Shown here: positions 9,601 through 16,204 of the stretch, piece by piece
Layout of the letters: the number at the start of each line of letters is the position of its first letter
How positions within the stretch are numbered: the stretch's first letter is position 1
Origin: Nitrospinota bacterium
Lineage (GTDB): Bacteria > Nitrospinota > Nitrospinia > Nitrospinales > VA-1
Direction of reading: 5' to 3'
DNA: 64,000 nucleotides
Assembly: GCA_009873655.1 (NCBI GenBank)
Contig: WAIB01000003.1
Location: forward strand, 1 to 64,000
Translations under genes and position numbers: made by a program
Notes under the pieces: generated by a model
What the model saw: the letters and a program-made list of their open reading frames with translations, nothing else
Told to the model about the DNA's origin: nothing
Databases searched by the model: none

Positions 9601-10272
9601 ATCCTCTATTGCCTGCGGTGCCTGATTGACAGCGACATTCCTTTGAACCAGGGTTGCCTCGACCCCATCAAAATTTTAATAGAAGAAGGCTCGTTGCTCG
9701 CACCGACAGAAAACGCGGCGGTGGTGGCGGGGAACGTGTTGACCTCGCAACGCATCGTCGATGTGATTTTCAAAGCACTGGGCAGTTGCGCCGCGTCGCA
9801 AGGCTGCATGAACAACTTCACCTTCGGCAACGACCGGTTCGCCTATTACGAAACCATCGGCGGCGGGGCGGGGGCGGGTCCCACATGGCACGGTCAGTCG
9901 GGAGTCCACACCCACATGACCAACACGCGCATCACCGACCCGGAAGTATTGGAGAAACGGTACCCGGTCCTGTTACGTGAATTTTCTCTTCGCAAAAACT
10001 CCGGCGGTAAAGGAAAGTTCAAAGGGGGAGACGGACTCATCCGCGAACTGGAATTCCTCGAACCGTTGATCGTGACCATCCTGTCGGAACGAAGGGAATT
10101 CGCTCCTTATGGACTCAACGGCGGCGAACCGGGAGCCAGAGGCAAAAACCTGCAAATCAAAAAAGACGGAACCGAAACCGACCTGGGTGGAAAAAACCAG
10201 TTCCACGCCGAACCCGGTGACCGTATCCGCATCCTCACTCCGGGGGGTGGAGCATGCTCCACGGCAAAATAG
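6664..10272 (+). CDS. 5-oxoprolinase / hydantoinase, HyuA-HyuB fusion
   Basis: A 1202-residue fusion with the layout of eukaryotic ATP-dependent 5-oxoprolinase. The HyuA half (1 to about 690) begins FSIDRGGTFTDIYAE and contains the second phosphate-binding loop GFDMGGTSTDVSRF and the AAGGGS region. The HyuB half (about 695-1202) begins ELDAVRLSLFGSRFMSIAEQMG and carries the long glycine-rich GGDGLIRELEF segment near the end. The enzyme opens 5-oxoproline or hydantoin rings at the cost of ATP; oxoproline is likely but not proved. It starts with GTG. By eye its second half is richer in G+C than the neighbouring genes. Confidence 0.92.
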   Translation: MTLDTTPSFRFSIDRGGTFTDIYAEISGEPGFRILKLLSENPQQYPDAPLEGIRRIMQEVTGQTITELPADSIQWIRMGTTLATNAFLERKGTRSALIITKGFGDLLQIGKQNRPHIFELKIEKPSPLYECVVEIEERVRILPSGKVEVLSAPDIEKVKHQLYDLRKKGIQSLAVAFMHAYVFPDHERMVKNLAQEIGFENISISSEVLPLIKLVDRGQTTCLDAYLNLPIQKYLRSFNKGFSSLFVMQSDGGLVEAPSVSGCRSLLSGPAGGVVGYAQSVDCGNRPVIGFDMGGTSTDVSRFGGEYEWSLENEIAGVPVQVPQLNIVTVAAGGGSRLFFENGMYRVGPESSGAYPGPVCYRNGGPLSLTDANLVLGRLPHFPKVLGENEDQALDKEKTRKTFAELSEKIFKETGHKKSIEEIAYGFIEVANENMARPIHEISTARGFDVRDHVLACFGGAGGQHACAIARSLGITEVFVHRFAGVLSAYGMALANITAERQESVSCDIEKEIPAELMSRLDALEKSACDELRKRGEREINVQRFLNMRLEGSDTTLMVCQVPGKNITEEFRNIHQREFGFNPPGRKIQVQDIRVRAEGNTPRPGNAKISKNGEPGRPVSKEDCYFRDGWQETPVYKMESLYAENVIQGPAIILQGTSTILIEPDCKATVSDFGDIKIEVGQVKVKPMGVELDAVRLSLFGSRFMSIAEQMGRVLQRTAVSTNIKERLDFSCAIFDPEGGLVANAPHQPVHLGAMGEAVKKQVELQGIPQQGEVWVSNHPEVGGSHLPDITVVTPVLKDGKPVFFVANRGHHADVGGITPGSMPPFSKTLQQEGACIKTFQLVKEGEFQEEAIRKIFADAGARSLPDNISDLKAQVAANQKGIALLNQMIDTVSLEVVQAYMRHLQKNASDSVRNLLRSFCGEKEEVQLHAKDNLDDGSEINLVLKVNKKGGLATFDFSGTSKQLPGNLNVPKAVTRSAILYCLRCLIDSDIPLNQGCLDPIKILIEEGSLLAPTENAAVVAGNVLTSQRIVDVIFKALGSCAASQGCMNNFTFGNDRFAYYETIGGGAGAGPTWHGQSGVHTHMTNTRITDPEVLEKRYPVLLREFSLRKNSGGKGKFKGGDGLIRELEFLEPLIVTILSERREFAPYGLNGGEPGARGKNLQIKKDGTETDLGGKNQFHAEPGDRIRILTPGGGACSTAK

Positions 10273-10460
10273 GTCGATACCCGTCAAGCAGGCAGAAGCG
10301 TTTTTGCTTTTTACGGTGACGCTGATATTACCTCCCACGTTAGTGGGGGCAGGCCCCGCAGCCGGACAGGTCGATTCTTTTATGGCGAAACAAATCCCCT
10401 CAAAAGCTTCGGCATGAGTTTTTTGCTTTCTCTCCCCAAGAGGTAGACGTGATATTTCAC

Positions 10461-10546
10461 CAAAGCCTTCGTGCCCCGCAGAGGTAAATAAGAAAGAGGC
10501 TCAATAGTTCCTCTCCCCTCCGAGGGAGAGGATTAAGGTGAGGGGG
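10461..10546. repeat. Interspersed palindromic repeat, copy 1
   Basis: The segment contains GCCTTCGTGCCCCGCAGAGG followed by CCTCTCCCCTCCGAGGGAGAGG and GATTAAGGTGAGGGGG. Close relatives lie at 30641-30678 and 31294-31371. The central CTCTCCC...GGGAGAG is a hairpin. It fills the gap after the oxoprolinase gene together with a CCCAC-GTTA-GTGGG hairpin near 10330. No coding potential is seen in 10273-10556. Confidence 0.6.
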
Positions 10547-10556
10547 AATAAAAATA

Positions 10557-11573
10557 TCAACTGATATTCAAAACAACTTTGTTTTCCTTTGAGGCGGACT
10601 CCAGTGCTTGTTGCGCTTCTTCCAGCGGGCGGGTCGAGGTGATGAGGCTTTTCAGTTTTTCCGGGTACTGTTGAATAATTTCCAGTGCGGGTTGGAACGG
10701 ACCGCAGCGCGATCCCTGTAAGGTGATTTCATCGACCACCAGTTTCGTCATGTCGATTCCGGTGGCGGGGAGTCCGCAGGTGGTTTTGCAGGCGATGGTT
10801 CCCCGGGGTCGCACCAGTTGCAAAGCTTGAGTGATGCCGTCGGGGTGGCCCGTGGTGTCCACCACAAAGTCGGCTCCCAGTCCTTCCGTACTATTTCTGA
10901 TTTCATCCACTGCGTTTTCAGGTGCCAAAGCTTTTTGCGCTCCAAACTCCAATGCGCGTTTTCTTTTCGCTTCGCTTCGTGACACGGCGATGGTTTTGAC
11001 TCCTTTCAACGACGCGGCGAAGACGATCAATATGCCCAGCCTGCCCGGTCCCAAAACAACCAGCGTTTCGTTTTCCTGCATGGGTGACATCTCAAACGTT
11101 TGCAGTGCCGCCGCAAGGGGTTCGGTGAGGGTTGCGGTGAGTGGGTCGATATTCGATGGAATTTCGTGCAGGGTCCCTGCTGCGACTTTGACTTCATCGG
11201 CAAAGGCTCCCTCGTGCTGGATGATGCCTGTAACCGTTCGTGCCAGGCAGTGGGAGGGGACTCCTTTTTCACAGGCGGTGCATAATGTTTGTTTGCCGTA
11301 AGCAATGCAGGTGTTGTTGATTTCCGCCGTCACCGTTTTGCCGATCCAGTGTTTGTCCACCCCTTCGCCGACGCTTTTTACGTTGCCGGTAAACTCGTGT
11401 CCGCAGACATGGGGCAGGGGAACGGGGTAGTCGCCATGGAACAGGGCGAGGTCGGTACCGCAGACGCCCGCGTGTTGAACCTGGATGATCGCTTCCCCGG
11501 GACCGGCGGTTAAGGGTTCGCGCTGTTTGAGTTCGATTTTACCCGGTGCGGTCAGTTGTGTGATACGCGGCAT
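10557..11573 (-). CDS. Zinc-dependent medium-chain dehydrogenase
   Basis: A 338-residue MDR (threonine/sorbitol dehydrogenase-like) protein. Catalytic zinc ligands appear as HAGVCGTDLALFHGD (Cys) and PHVCGHEFTGNV (His-Glu). A Cys-containing structural-zinc lobe spans CIAYGKQTLCTACEKG and ends with HC. The nucleotide-binding fold is VVLGPGRLGILIV. The substrate (alcohol, polyol or amino-acid alcohol) cannot be told. It is the last gene of a minus-strand group behind the YkgJ-type gene (7-base gap). Confidence 0.88.
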   Translation of the reverse strand: MPRITQLTAPGKIELKQREPLTAGPGEAIIQVQHAGVCGTDLALFHGDYPVPLPHVCGHEFTGNVKSVGEGVDKHWIGKTVTAEINNTCIAYGKQTLCTACEKGVPSHCLARTVTGIIQHEGAFADEVKVAAGTLHEIPSNIDPLTATLTEPLAAALQTFEMSPMQENETLVVLGPGRLGILIVFAASLKGVKTIAVSRSEAKRKRALEFGAQKALAPENAVDEIRNSTEGLGADFVVDTTGHPDGITQALQLVRPRGTIACKTTCGLPATGIDMTKLVVDEITLQGSRCGPFQPALEIIQQYPEKLKSLITSTRPLEEAQQALESASKENKVVLNIS

Positions 11574-11580
11574 GACAGGC

Positions 11581-12309
11581 TCAGCGTTTGGACTTGCCTT
11601 TTTGCCGATCGCGCCAGAGGATGAGCCAGTGTTGCAGAAGTTTGATGGGTTGGGTGCCGCGAAATTTTCGGCGTTTGATTTTGGGGGTGGCGTCGTGTTG
11701 CAGTTTTGCGATGACGGTGGCGCCGACGGCTTCTTCGATCACGACTCCGCGTTGCGCGTGCTCGAGTTTTTTCGATTCGCAGATTCCCCGGAAGGCCACC
11801 ACCATGCGGCAATCGAGAGGCCGGTCTTCATACACCCGGCAGGCACCCTCGTCGTTCAGGAAAGGGCAGGGCTGGTTGATGACAAGCCGGTGCCAGTCGA
11901 CCTGGTCGAGATTTTTCCCTGACTCGAGGACTTCATCGACTTTTTTTATGGTTCGTTGCGACTTCTCGATGATTTCGTTGAGATCGATTCCTTTTTCTTC
12001 GACATTTTTTAGGATGCCGTCCCACTCCATTTGCGTGCAGGTCACCCCTGTGTGACAGCAGTGGTCGCAGCCGCGGTGGCACTGCAGCGGCGGGACCCCT
12101 TCGTGGTAAACCTTCTCGAGATGTTTCCAGAACATTCTGAGGGCGGAGGTCTTTTCCAGCTTGGCCTGGTCTTTGGAAAACTCGACCAGGGTTTCATAAG
12201 CCTGTTGGATTTGGTTTTCGGGGAACTTGTGTTGGAGGAATTTGCCGAGTTCATCGGTATGGGTCATACCGTAGATGAACATTCCATTTCGATCGGTTTG
12301 CAGGGACAT
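11581..12309 (-). CDS. YkgJ-family cysteine-cluster protein
   Basis: The protein has 242 residues. An N-terminal helical part is followed by CHRGCDHCCHTGVTC and later CPFLNDEGACRVYEDRPLDCR, the two Cys-rich blocks of the UPF0153/YkgJ (CxxCxxCC) family, thought to bind zinc or an Fe-S cluster. The function of the family is unknown. It sits between DUF1844 and the MDR dehydrogenase genes. The start has only a weak CAGG upstream, so a slightly shorter protein is possible. Confidence 0.8.
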   Translation of the reverse strand: MSLQTDRNGMFIYGMTHTDELGKFLQHKFPENQIQQAYETLVEFSKDQAKLEKTSALRMFWKHLEKVYHEGVPPLQCHRGCDHCCHTGVTCTQMEWDGILKNVEEKGIDLNEIIEKSQRTIKKVDEVLESGKNLDQVDWHRLVINQPCPFLNDEGACRVYEDRPLDCRMVVAFRGICESKKLEHAQRGVVIEEAVGATVIAKLQHDATPKIKRRKFRGTQPIKLLQHWLILWRDRQKGKSKR

Positions 12310-12340
12310 GATTCGAGATTACCTGATCCAGAAGTCTTGC

Positions 12341-12754
12341 TTATTGTCCTTGAGAACCGGCGCCTTTGGTTTTTGCGACGTATTTCATTTGCAGTTCATA
12401 GATCAGTTGTTCGAGCAACTTGTTTTCCTCTTCGTTTAAATTGCCCTGTGTTTTTTCTCTCAGCATGGTCAGCATGTCTATGGTCTGGTGAACCGCCGGC
12501 AGGTTGGTTTCTGTTTTACCCGTTTCAGGATCGGCAATGTCGCCGAGATGATAGAACGCGGAAGAAGTCAGCGACATGATGAATGTGGAGAAATCGATCT
12601 GGAAAGGTTGCTGGTGCTGCTGGCCGGTTTCCGCGCCTGCCGGGTTGGAGCTTTCCTGCGAGTCCTGGTTTTCTGCTTCCTCTTCAGAAATTTGCGAGGA
12701 ACGGCTGTCTTTGATTACGAATCCTTCTCCTTCTGCTTTATCGTCGTCGCTCAT
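12341..12754 (-). CDS. DUF1844 protein
   Basis: The 137-residue protein has a low-complexity acidic, Ser/Gln-rich N-terminal third. A DUF1844 domain follows: FSTFIMSLTSSAFYHLGD, then PAVHQTIDMLTMLREKTQGNL and LEQLIYELQMKYV. Such proteins are short, soluble and of unknown function. An AAGGTG Shine-Dalgarno lies just before the ATG. It belongs to the minus-strand group ending with the zinc dehydrogenase. Confidence 0.85.
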   Translation of the reverse strand: MSDDDKAEGEGFVIKDSRSSQISEEEAENQDSQESSNPAGAETGQQHQQPFQIDFSTFIMSLTSSAFYHLGDIADPETGKTETNLPAVHQTIDMLTMLREKTQGNLNEEENKLLEQLIYELQMKYVAKTKGAGSQGQ

Positions 12755-12778
12755 AAATCACCTTCTTTAAAAATTATT

Positions 12779-13018
12779 TTAAGAATCTTCCTCTTCGCCC
12801 AAAAGGAGCGGAACGGAAAAACCCAGTACGATCATAATGAGTCCCAGCATCAGGGAGAGATAACCTTTCCCTTCAATAAATTCCATATAAGTTTTTCCCA
12901 GTATCGGCCATTGCCGGATGATACCAACAATCACAAAAACCGAACCGAGGCCGAACAGGACTTTTCGGGTCCATTGGATGCTTTGCGCCTGGGATTCGGA
13001 ATCGATTTTTTGTGACAT
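12779..13018 (-). CDS. Small two-helix membrane protein
   Basis: Starting at the ATG for MSQKIDSESQAQSIQW gives 79 residues with two hydrophobic helices (VLFGLGSVFVIVGIIR and LSLMLGLIMIVLGFSVPLLL) and an acidic tail EEEDS. A longer frame exists to a TTG at 13111, but the extra residues are basic and Ser-rich and look non-coding, so I prefer the shorter form. Neither start has a strong Shine-Dalgarno. First gene of the DUF1844 group. Function unknown. Confidence 0.65.
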   Translation of the reverse strand: MSQKIDSESQAQSIQWTRKVLFGLGSVFVIVGIIRQWPILGKTYMEFIEGKGYLSLMLGLIMIVLGFSVPLLLGEEEDS

Positions 13019-13170
13019 AGTAAATTGACGGGCCAACCCTGCGCTGGGTGTAAATGGTGGATCTTTTTGGCTGACGGTTGAAAGGGAACAAACTCGAAAT
13101 GATGGTAGCAAATGGCCCTTTTCATGTCAAAATATTAGTGTTGTTTTCCCCGTTCTGATAGTATTGCAGC

Positions 13171-14031
13171 ATGATGCGAATTGTCTTCGTAGTTTTGATG
13201 ATAACCACCGTCTTATCCGGCTGTTCTTCACGGCGCATGGCTGTCCAGGCCACCTTGCCTCTCATTTCAAGTCAGATTGTTTCCATGCAGGAGGAAAGGG
13301 ATGTCGGCCTTGCGGAAAAGGCGATTCCGGCCAGCCTGAAAATGCTGGAAGGGCTGGGAAAAGAAGATCCCGATAATGTCTGGATTCTCGAAAACCTTGC
13401 GGAAGGTTTTTGCGGTTATGCGTTCAGCTTTTTAGAAGACGTTGAACCCGAAAGGGCATCAGGATTATACTTGCGCGGAAAAAACTATGCCCTTCGCGCC
13501 CTGGAAATTCAAAGCGGCAAAAAGTGGAGCGGCCTTTCCCTGGATGAATTCTCCAAAAGGTTGAAAGAGGTGGATCTCTCACAACAGGCGGCGTTGTTCT
13601 GGACAGGGCAATGCTGGGGAAGCTGGTTGTCTTTGAACCTGGATTCGGTGGAAGCTTTCAGTGATCTTCCGCGAGTTGAAAAATTGATGAACCGTACGCT
13701 TGAATTGGATCCCGGTTTTCATCATGCGGGACCGCATTTATTTCTGGGAGCATTTTATGGCGGACGAAGCCGCATGCTCGGCGGCAACCCGGATAAGGCC
13801 CGTAACCATTTCGAACAGGCCCTGAAAATAACAGGAGGGAAATATCTCCTGATTCCGTTGCTTTATTCCAAGACTTACGCGGTGCAGAATCAGGATAAAG
13901 AGTTATTTGAAGCGCAATTGAAGAGATTGATCGAGACTTCCGCGGATGTTTTGCCGGAACAACGGCTGGCAAATCAGGTCGCGAAAAAGAAAGCTGAAAT
14001 TCTATTGGGAAAAATCGATGACCTATTTTAA
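13171..14031 (+). CDS. tatT: TRAP transporter TatT-type lipoprotein
   Basis: A 286-residue protein with a lipoprotein signal MMRIVFVVLMITTVLSGC (lipobox LSGC). The rest is all-helical with TPR-like repeats and landmarks such as NVWILENLAEGFCGYAF, LDSVEAFSDLPRVEKLM and HLFLGAFYGGRSRMLGGNPDKA. This matches the TatT (TP0956-like) component that forms rings with TRAP substrate-binding proteins. It overlaps the next gene, the binding protein, by 14 bases, which supports the call. Confidence 0.85.
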   Translation: MMRIVFVVLMITTVLSGCSSRRMAVQATLPLISSQIVSMQEERDVGLAEKAIPASLKMLEGLGKEDPDNVWILENLAEGFCGYAFSFLEDVEPERASGLYLRGKNYALRALEIQSGKKWSGLSLDEFSKRLKEVDLSQQAALFWTGQCWGSWLSLNLDSVEAFSDLPRVEKLMNRTLELDPGFHHAGPHLFLGAFYGGRSRMLGGNPDKARNHFEQALKITGGKYLLIPLLYSKTYAVQNQDKELFEAQLKRLIETSADVLPEQRLANQVAKKKAEILLGKIDDLF

Positions 14032-15037
14032 GTCCATTTTATTTTATTTTCTGAACCTTGTTTTAGCAGCAGGGGTGGTAATGGGGGCGTCCCCGGCCTT
14101 TGCGGCAAAGAAACAGGTTGTCAAGTTTTCAACATTGGCTCCTGAGGGTTCTTCCTGGATGAAGTCGATGCATCGGTTTTCTGACAAAATAGAAAAGGCA
14201 ACCGATGGGAATGTCACTTTTAAATTTTATCCGGGAGGGGTGTCCGGTGATGAGAAAGATGTGATACGGAAAATGCGAATAGGTCAACTTCACGGTGCGG
14301 GGTTCACCGGCGTAGGCCTGGGGTCGATTCTACCGGAAGTTAGAATCCTCGATTTGCCGTTCCTTTTCCATTCGGATCAGGAAGTCGAGCATGTTTACAA
14401 GTCGATGAGCAGTTATTTCGAAAAGCGCTTTGAAGAAAAGGGCTACATTCTTTTAGGCTGGGTTCCTGTGGGATGGGTGCATTTTTTATCCAAAGAACCC
14501 ATACGCACGGTTTCAGATTTGCGGGCAGCGAAGCCCTGGTTATGGGAGGGGGACCCTCTGGTAGAAAAGGCTTATTCGGGTTTGGATGTCCAGCCCATCC
14601 CGCTTTCCATCACGGATGTTTTAATGTCTTTACAGACAGGAATGGTTGATACGGTTTATTCTTCGACCCAGGGCGCACTGGCTTTGCAATGGTTCACAAA
14701 AGTGAAGCATATCACCCGTTTGCGGATGGGCTATGCCACGGGAGGGGTGTTGATTTCCAAAAGGAAATTTAAAAAGCTTTCCCCGGAATATAAAGAAACC
14801 CTGAAAAGGATTGGTGCCGAATGTACGAAGGAGTTGGTGGCAATCATTCAGGCCGACAATTTAAAAGCCGAAAAAGTTTTAGAAAATAACGGGATCAAGT
14901 GGGTTCCCCAGCCGGATCCGGAAACTTTAAAAAAGTTTCAGCAGGCGGGAGTGAAAGCCAGAAAAAGTTTGAGTGGGAAGATGTTTCCGCCGGAACTTTT
15001 GAAAAAGGTCTTGGGCCATTTGGCGGAGACCCGGTGA
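14018..15037 (+). CDS. TRAP transporter substrate-binding protein (DctP family)
   Basis: I place the start at ATG 14018 (MTYFKSILFYFLNLVL...), which gives a good Sec signal cleaved after ASPAFA and 339 residues. A more upstream start would sit deep inside tatT. The mature protein follows the DctP pattern: VVKFSTLAPEGSSWMKSM, FKFYPGGVSGDEKDVIRKMRIGQLHG, GWVPVGWVHFLSK, and a conserved Arg region before DLRAAKPW. It binds an organic acid or similar anion in the periplasm; the ligand is unknown. The DctQ/DctM permease genes are not in the window, as the next gene runs the other way. Confidence 0.88.
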   Translation: MTYFKSILFYFLNLVLAAGVVMGASPAFAAKKQVVKFSTLAPEGSSWMKSMHRFSDKIEKATDGNVTFKFYPGGVSGDEKDVIRKMRIGQLHGAGFTGVGLGSILPEVRILDLPFLFHSDQEVEHVYKSMSSYFEKRFEEKGYILLGWVPVGWVHFLSKEPIRTVSDLRAAKPWLWEGDPLVEKAYSGLDVQPIPLSITDVLMSLQTGMVDTVYSSTQGALALQWFTKVKHITRLRMGYATGGVLISKRKFKKLSPEYKETLKRIGAECTKELVAIIQADNLKAEKVLENNGIKWVPQPDPETLKKFQQAGVKARKSLSGKMFPPELLKKVLGHLAETR

Positions 15038-15053
15038 AGTGAAAACAGGCGGG

Positions 15054-16088
15054 TCAGTTGAAAAATGTTTCGATATTTGCTTTCTGTTTTAATTTTTCAA
15101 CATAATTTGCGACTTGCTTTTTAGCTTCTTCCAGGAATAAATGTTTTTGAATTCCCGGTTTCATGTCCTCGAAGGGGGCTGTTTCCGCAGGTTTTTTTTC
15201 GATAAGTTTAATGACATGAAATCCAAACCGCGTTCTAATTTTTCCTGATGTTTCCCCGGGTTTCAGTTTTCCGGCAGCTTCATCGAAACTGTTTTCAAAA
15301 ATTCCTTTATAGATAAAATCGAGGTCCCCACCGTTGTCTCGGGAGGATTCGTCGTCGGACCGGATTTTTGCAAGTTCTTCGAAATCAGCGCCATTTTTTA
15401 ATTCTTCAATTACCTTGTCGATTTTTTCTTCGGCGATCCGCGCAAAATATTCTTTGTTCTTTTTCAGCTCTTCTATTGTCTGGTTTTTTAATGCCTCGGG
15501 TGGGAAATACGCGGCTAAAATATGGTGCGTATGGTATGCCTCGGGACGATAAAATTTAGATTTGTTTTCTTCGTAATATTTTTTGACTTCTTCGTCTGAA
15601 ATATTGATCTTTCCTTTAATCTGGGCATTGAGTAATTGCCGGGCATTAAAGTCGATCAGCATGGATTTTTTGATATCATCAAGGCTGATGTTTCGAGCCT
15701 TAAGAGCTTTTTTGAATTCTTCTTCTGATGAGTAGGCTGATTGAAGCGATTTGAGTTCTTTTTCTATCAATTCGTCATCGACTTTTATGTTTTCTTTTTT
15801 CCCCTGCTGATTAACCAGTTCCCGGACGACTTCTTTTTCAATCAAGTCTTTTACTATACTGGTTTTTTCTTTGACTGTCAGAGGGCGGTTGACGGTCCTT
15901 GCAATTTGGCTCAGTCGAAACTCAATGTATTTGGATTCGATATCCACCCCGTTTACCCGGGCAACAAGCTTGGGGATTTCAACCCTGAGTTTCGGATTCG
16001 GGCGTGTTTGTGCCTGGATTGTTCCGGGAATTATTGAAGAAAAAAATATACTGAATATTGCAATGGCAAAGATAATGCGAATTTTCAT
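15054..16088 (-). CDS. SurA/PpiC-type peptidyl-prolyl isomerase
   Basis: The 344-residue exported protein begins with a signal peptide (MKIRIIFAIAIFSIFFSSIIPGTIQA). It then has a SurA-like N-terminal chaperone domain (VARVNGVDIESKYIEFRLSQ, LIEKEVVRELVNQQG) and one parvulin domain (AYHTHHILAAYFP ... DDESSRDNGGDLDFIYKG ... RFGFHVIKLIEKK). It should help outer-membrane or secreted proteins fold in the periplasm. It stands alone, divergent from the spermidine synthase fusion. Confidence 0.9.
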   Translation of the reverse strand: MKIRIIFAIAIFSIFFSSIIPGTIQAQTRPNPKLRVEIPKLVARVNGVDIESKYIEFRLSQIARTVNRPLTVKEKTSIVKDLIEKEVVRELVNQQGKKENIKVDDELIEKELKSLQSAYSSEEEFKKALKARNISLDDIKKSMLIDFNARQLLNAQIKGKINISDEEVKKYYEENKSKFYRPEAYHTHHILAAYFPPEALKNQTIEELKKNKEYFARIAEEKIDKVIEELKNGADFEELAKIRSDDESSRDNGGDLDFIYKGIFENSFDEAAGKLKPGETSGKIRTRFGFHVIKLIEKKPAETAPFEDMKPGIQKHLFLEEAKKQVANYVEKLKQKANIETFFN

Positions 16089-16204
16089 CAGGCCTGCTTT
16101 GGTTTGGAATGTTTTTAATTTTGAGTGAGGATATCACTCATGAATTGGAGTTGCAATACCTCAAATTGACTGCTTGAGAAGGGTGTGGGAGAATCCGAGG
16201 TCCT

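Noticed and set aside
10109-10417. Open frame running off the oxoprolinase 3' end
   Set aside because: The sequence is low-complexity and overlaps the true gene; the intergenic part carries hairpins only.
12031-13015. Plus-strand frames opposite DUF1844 and YkgJ-type genes
   Set aside because: They are antisense to clear families and have no start signals or motifs.
13019-13111. Upstream TTG start for the small membrane protein at 12779
   Set aside because: The extra 31 residues are basic and Ser-rich, unlike a membrane-protein start, and have no Shine-Dalgarno.
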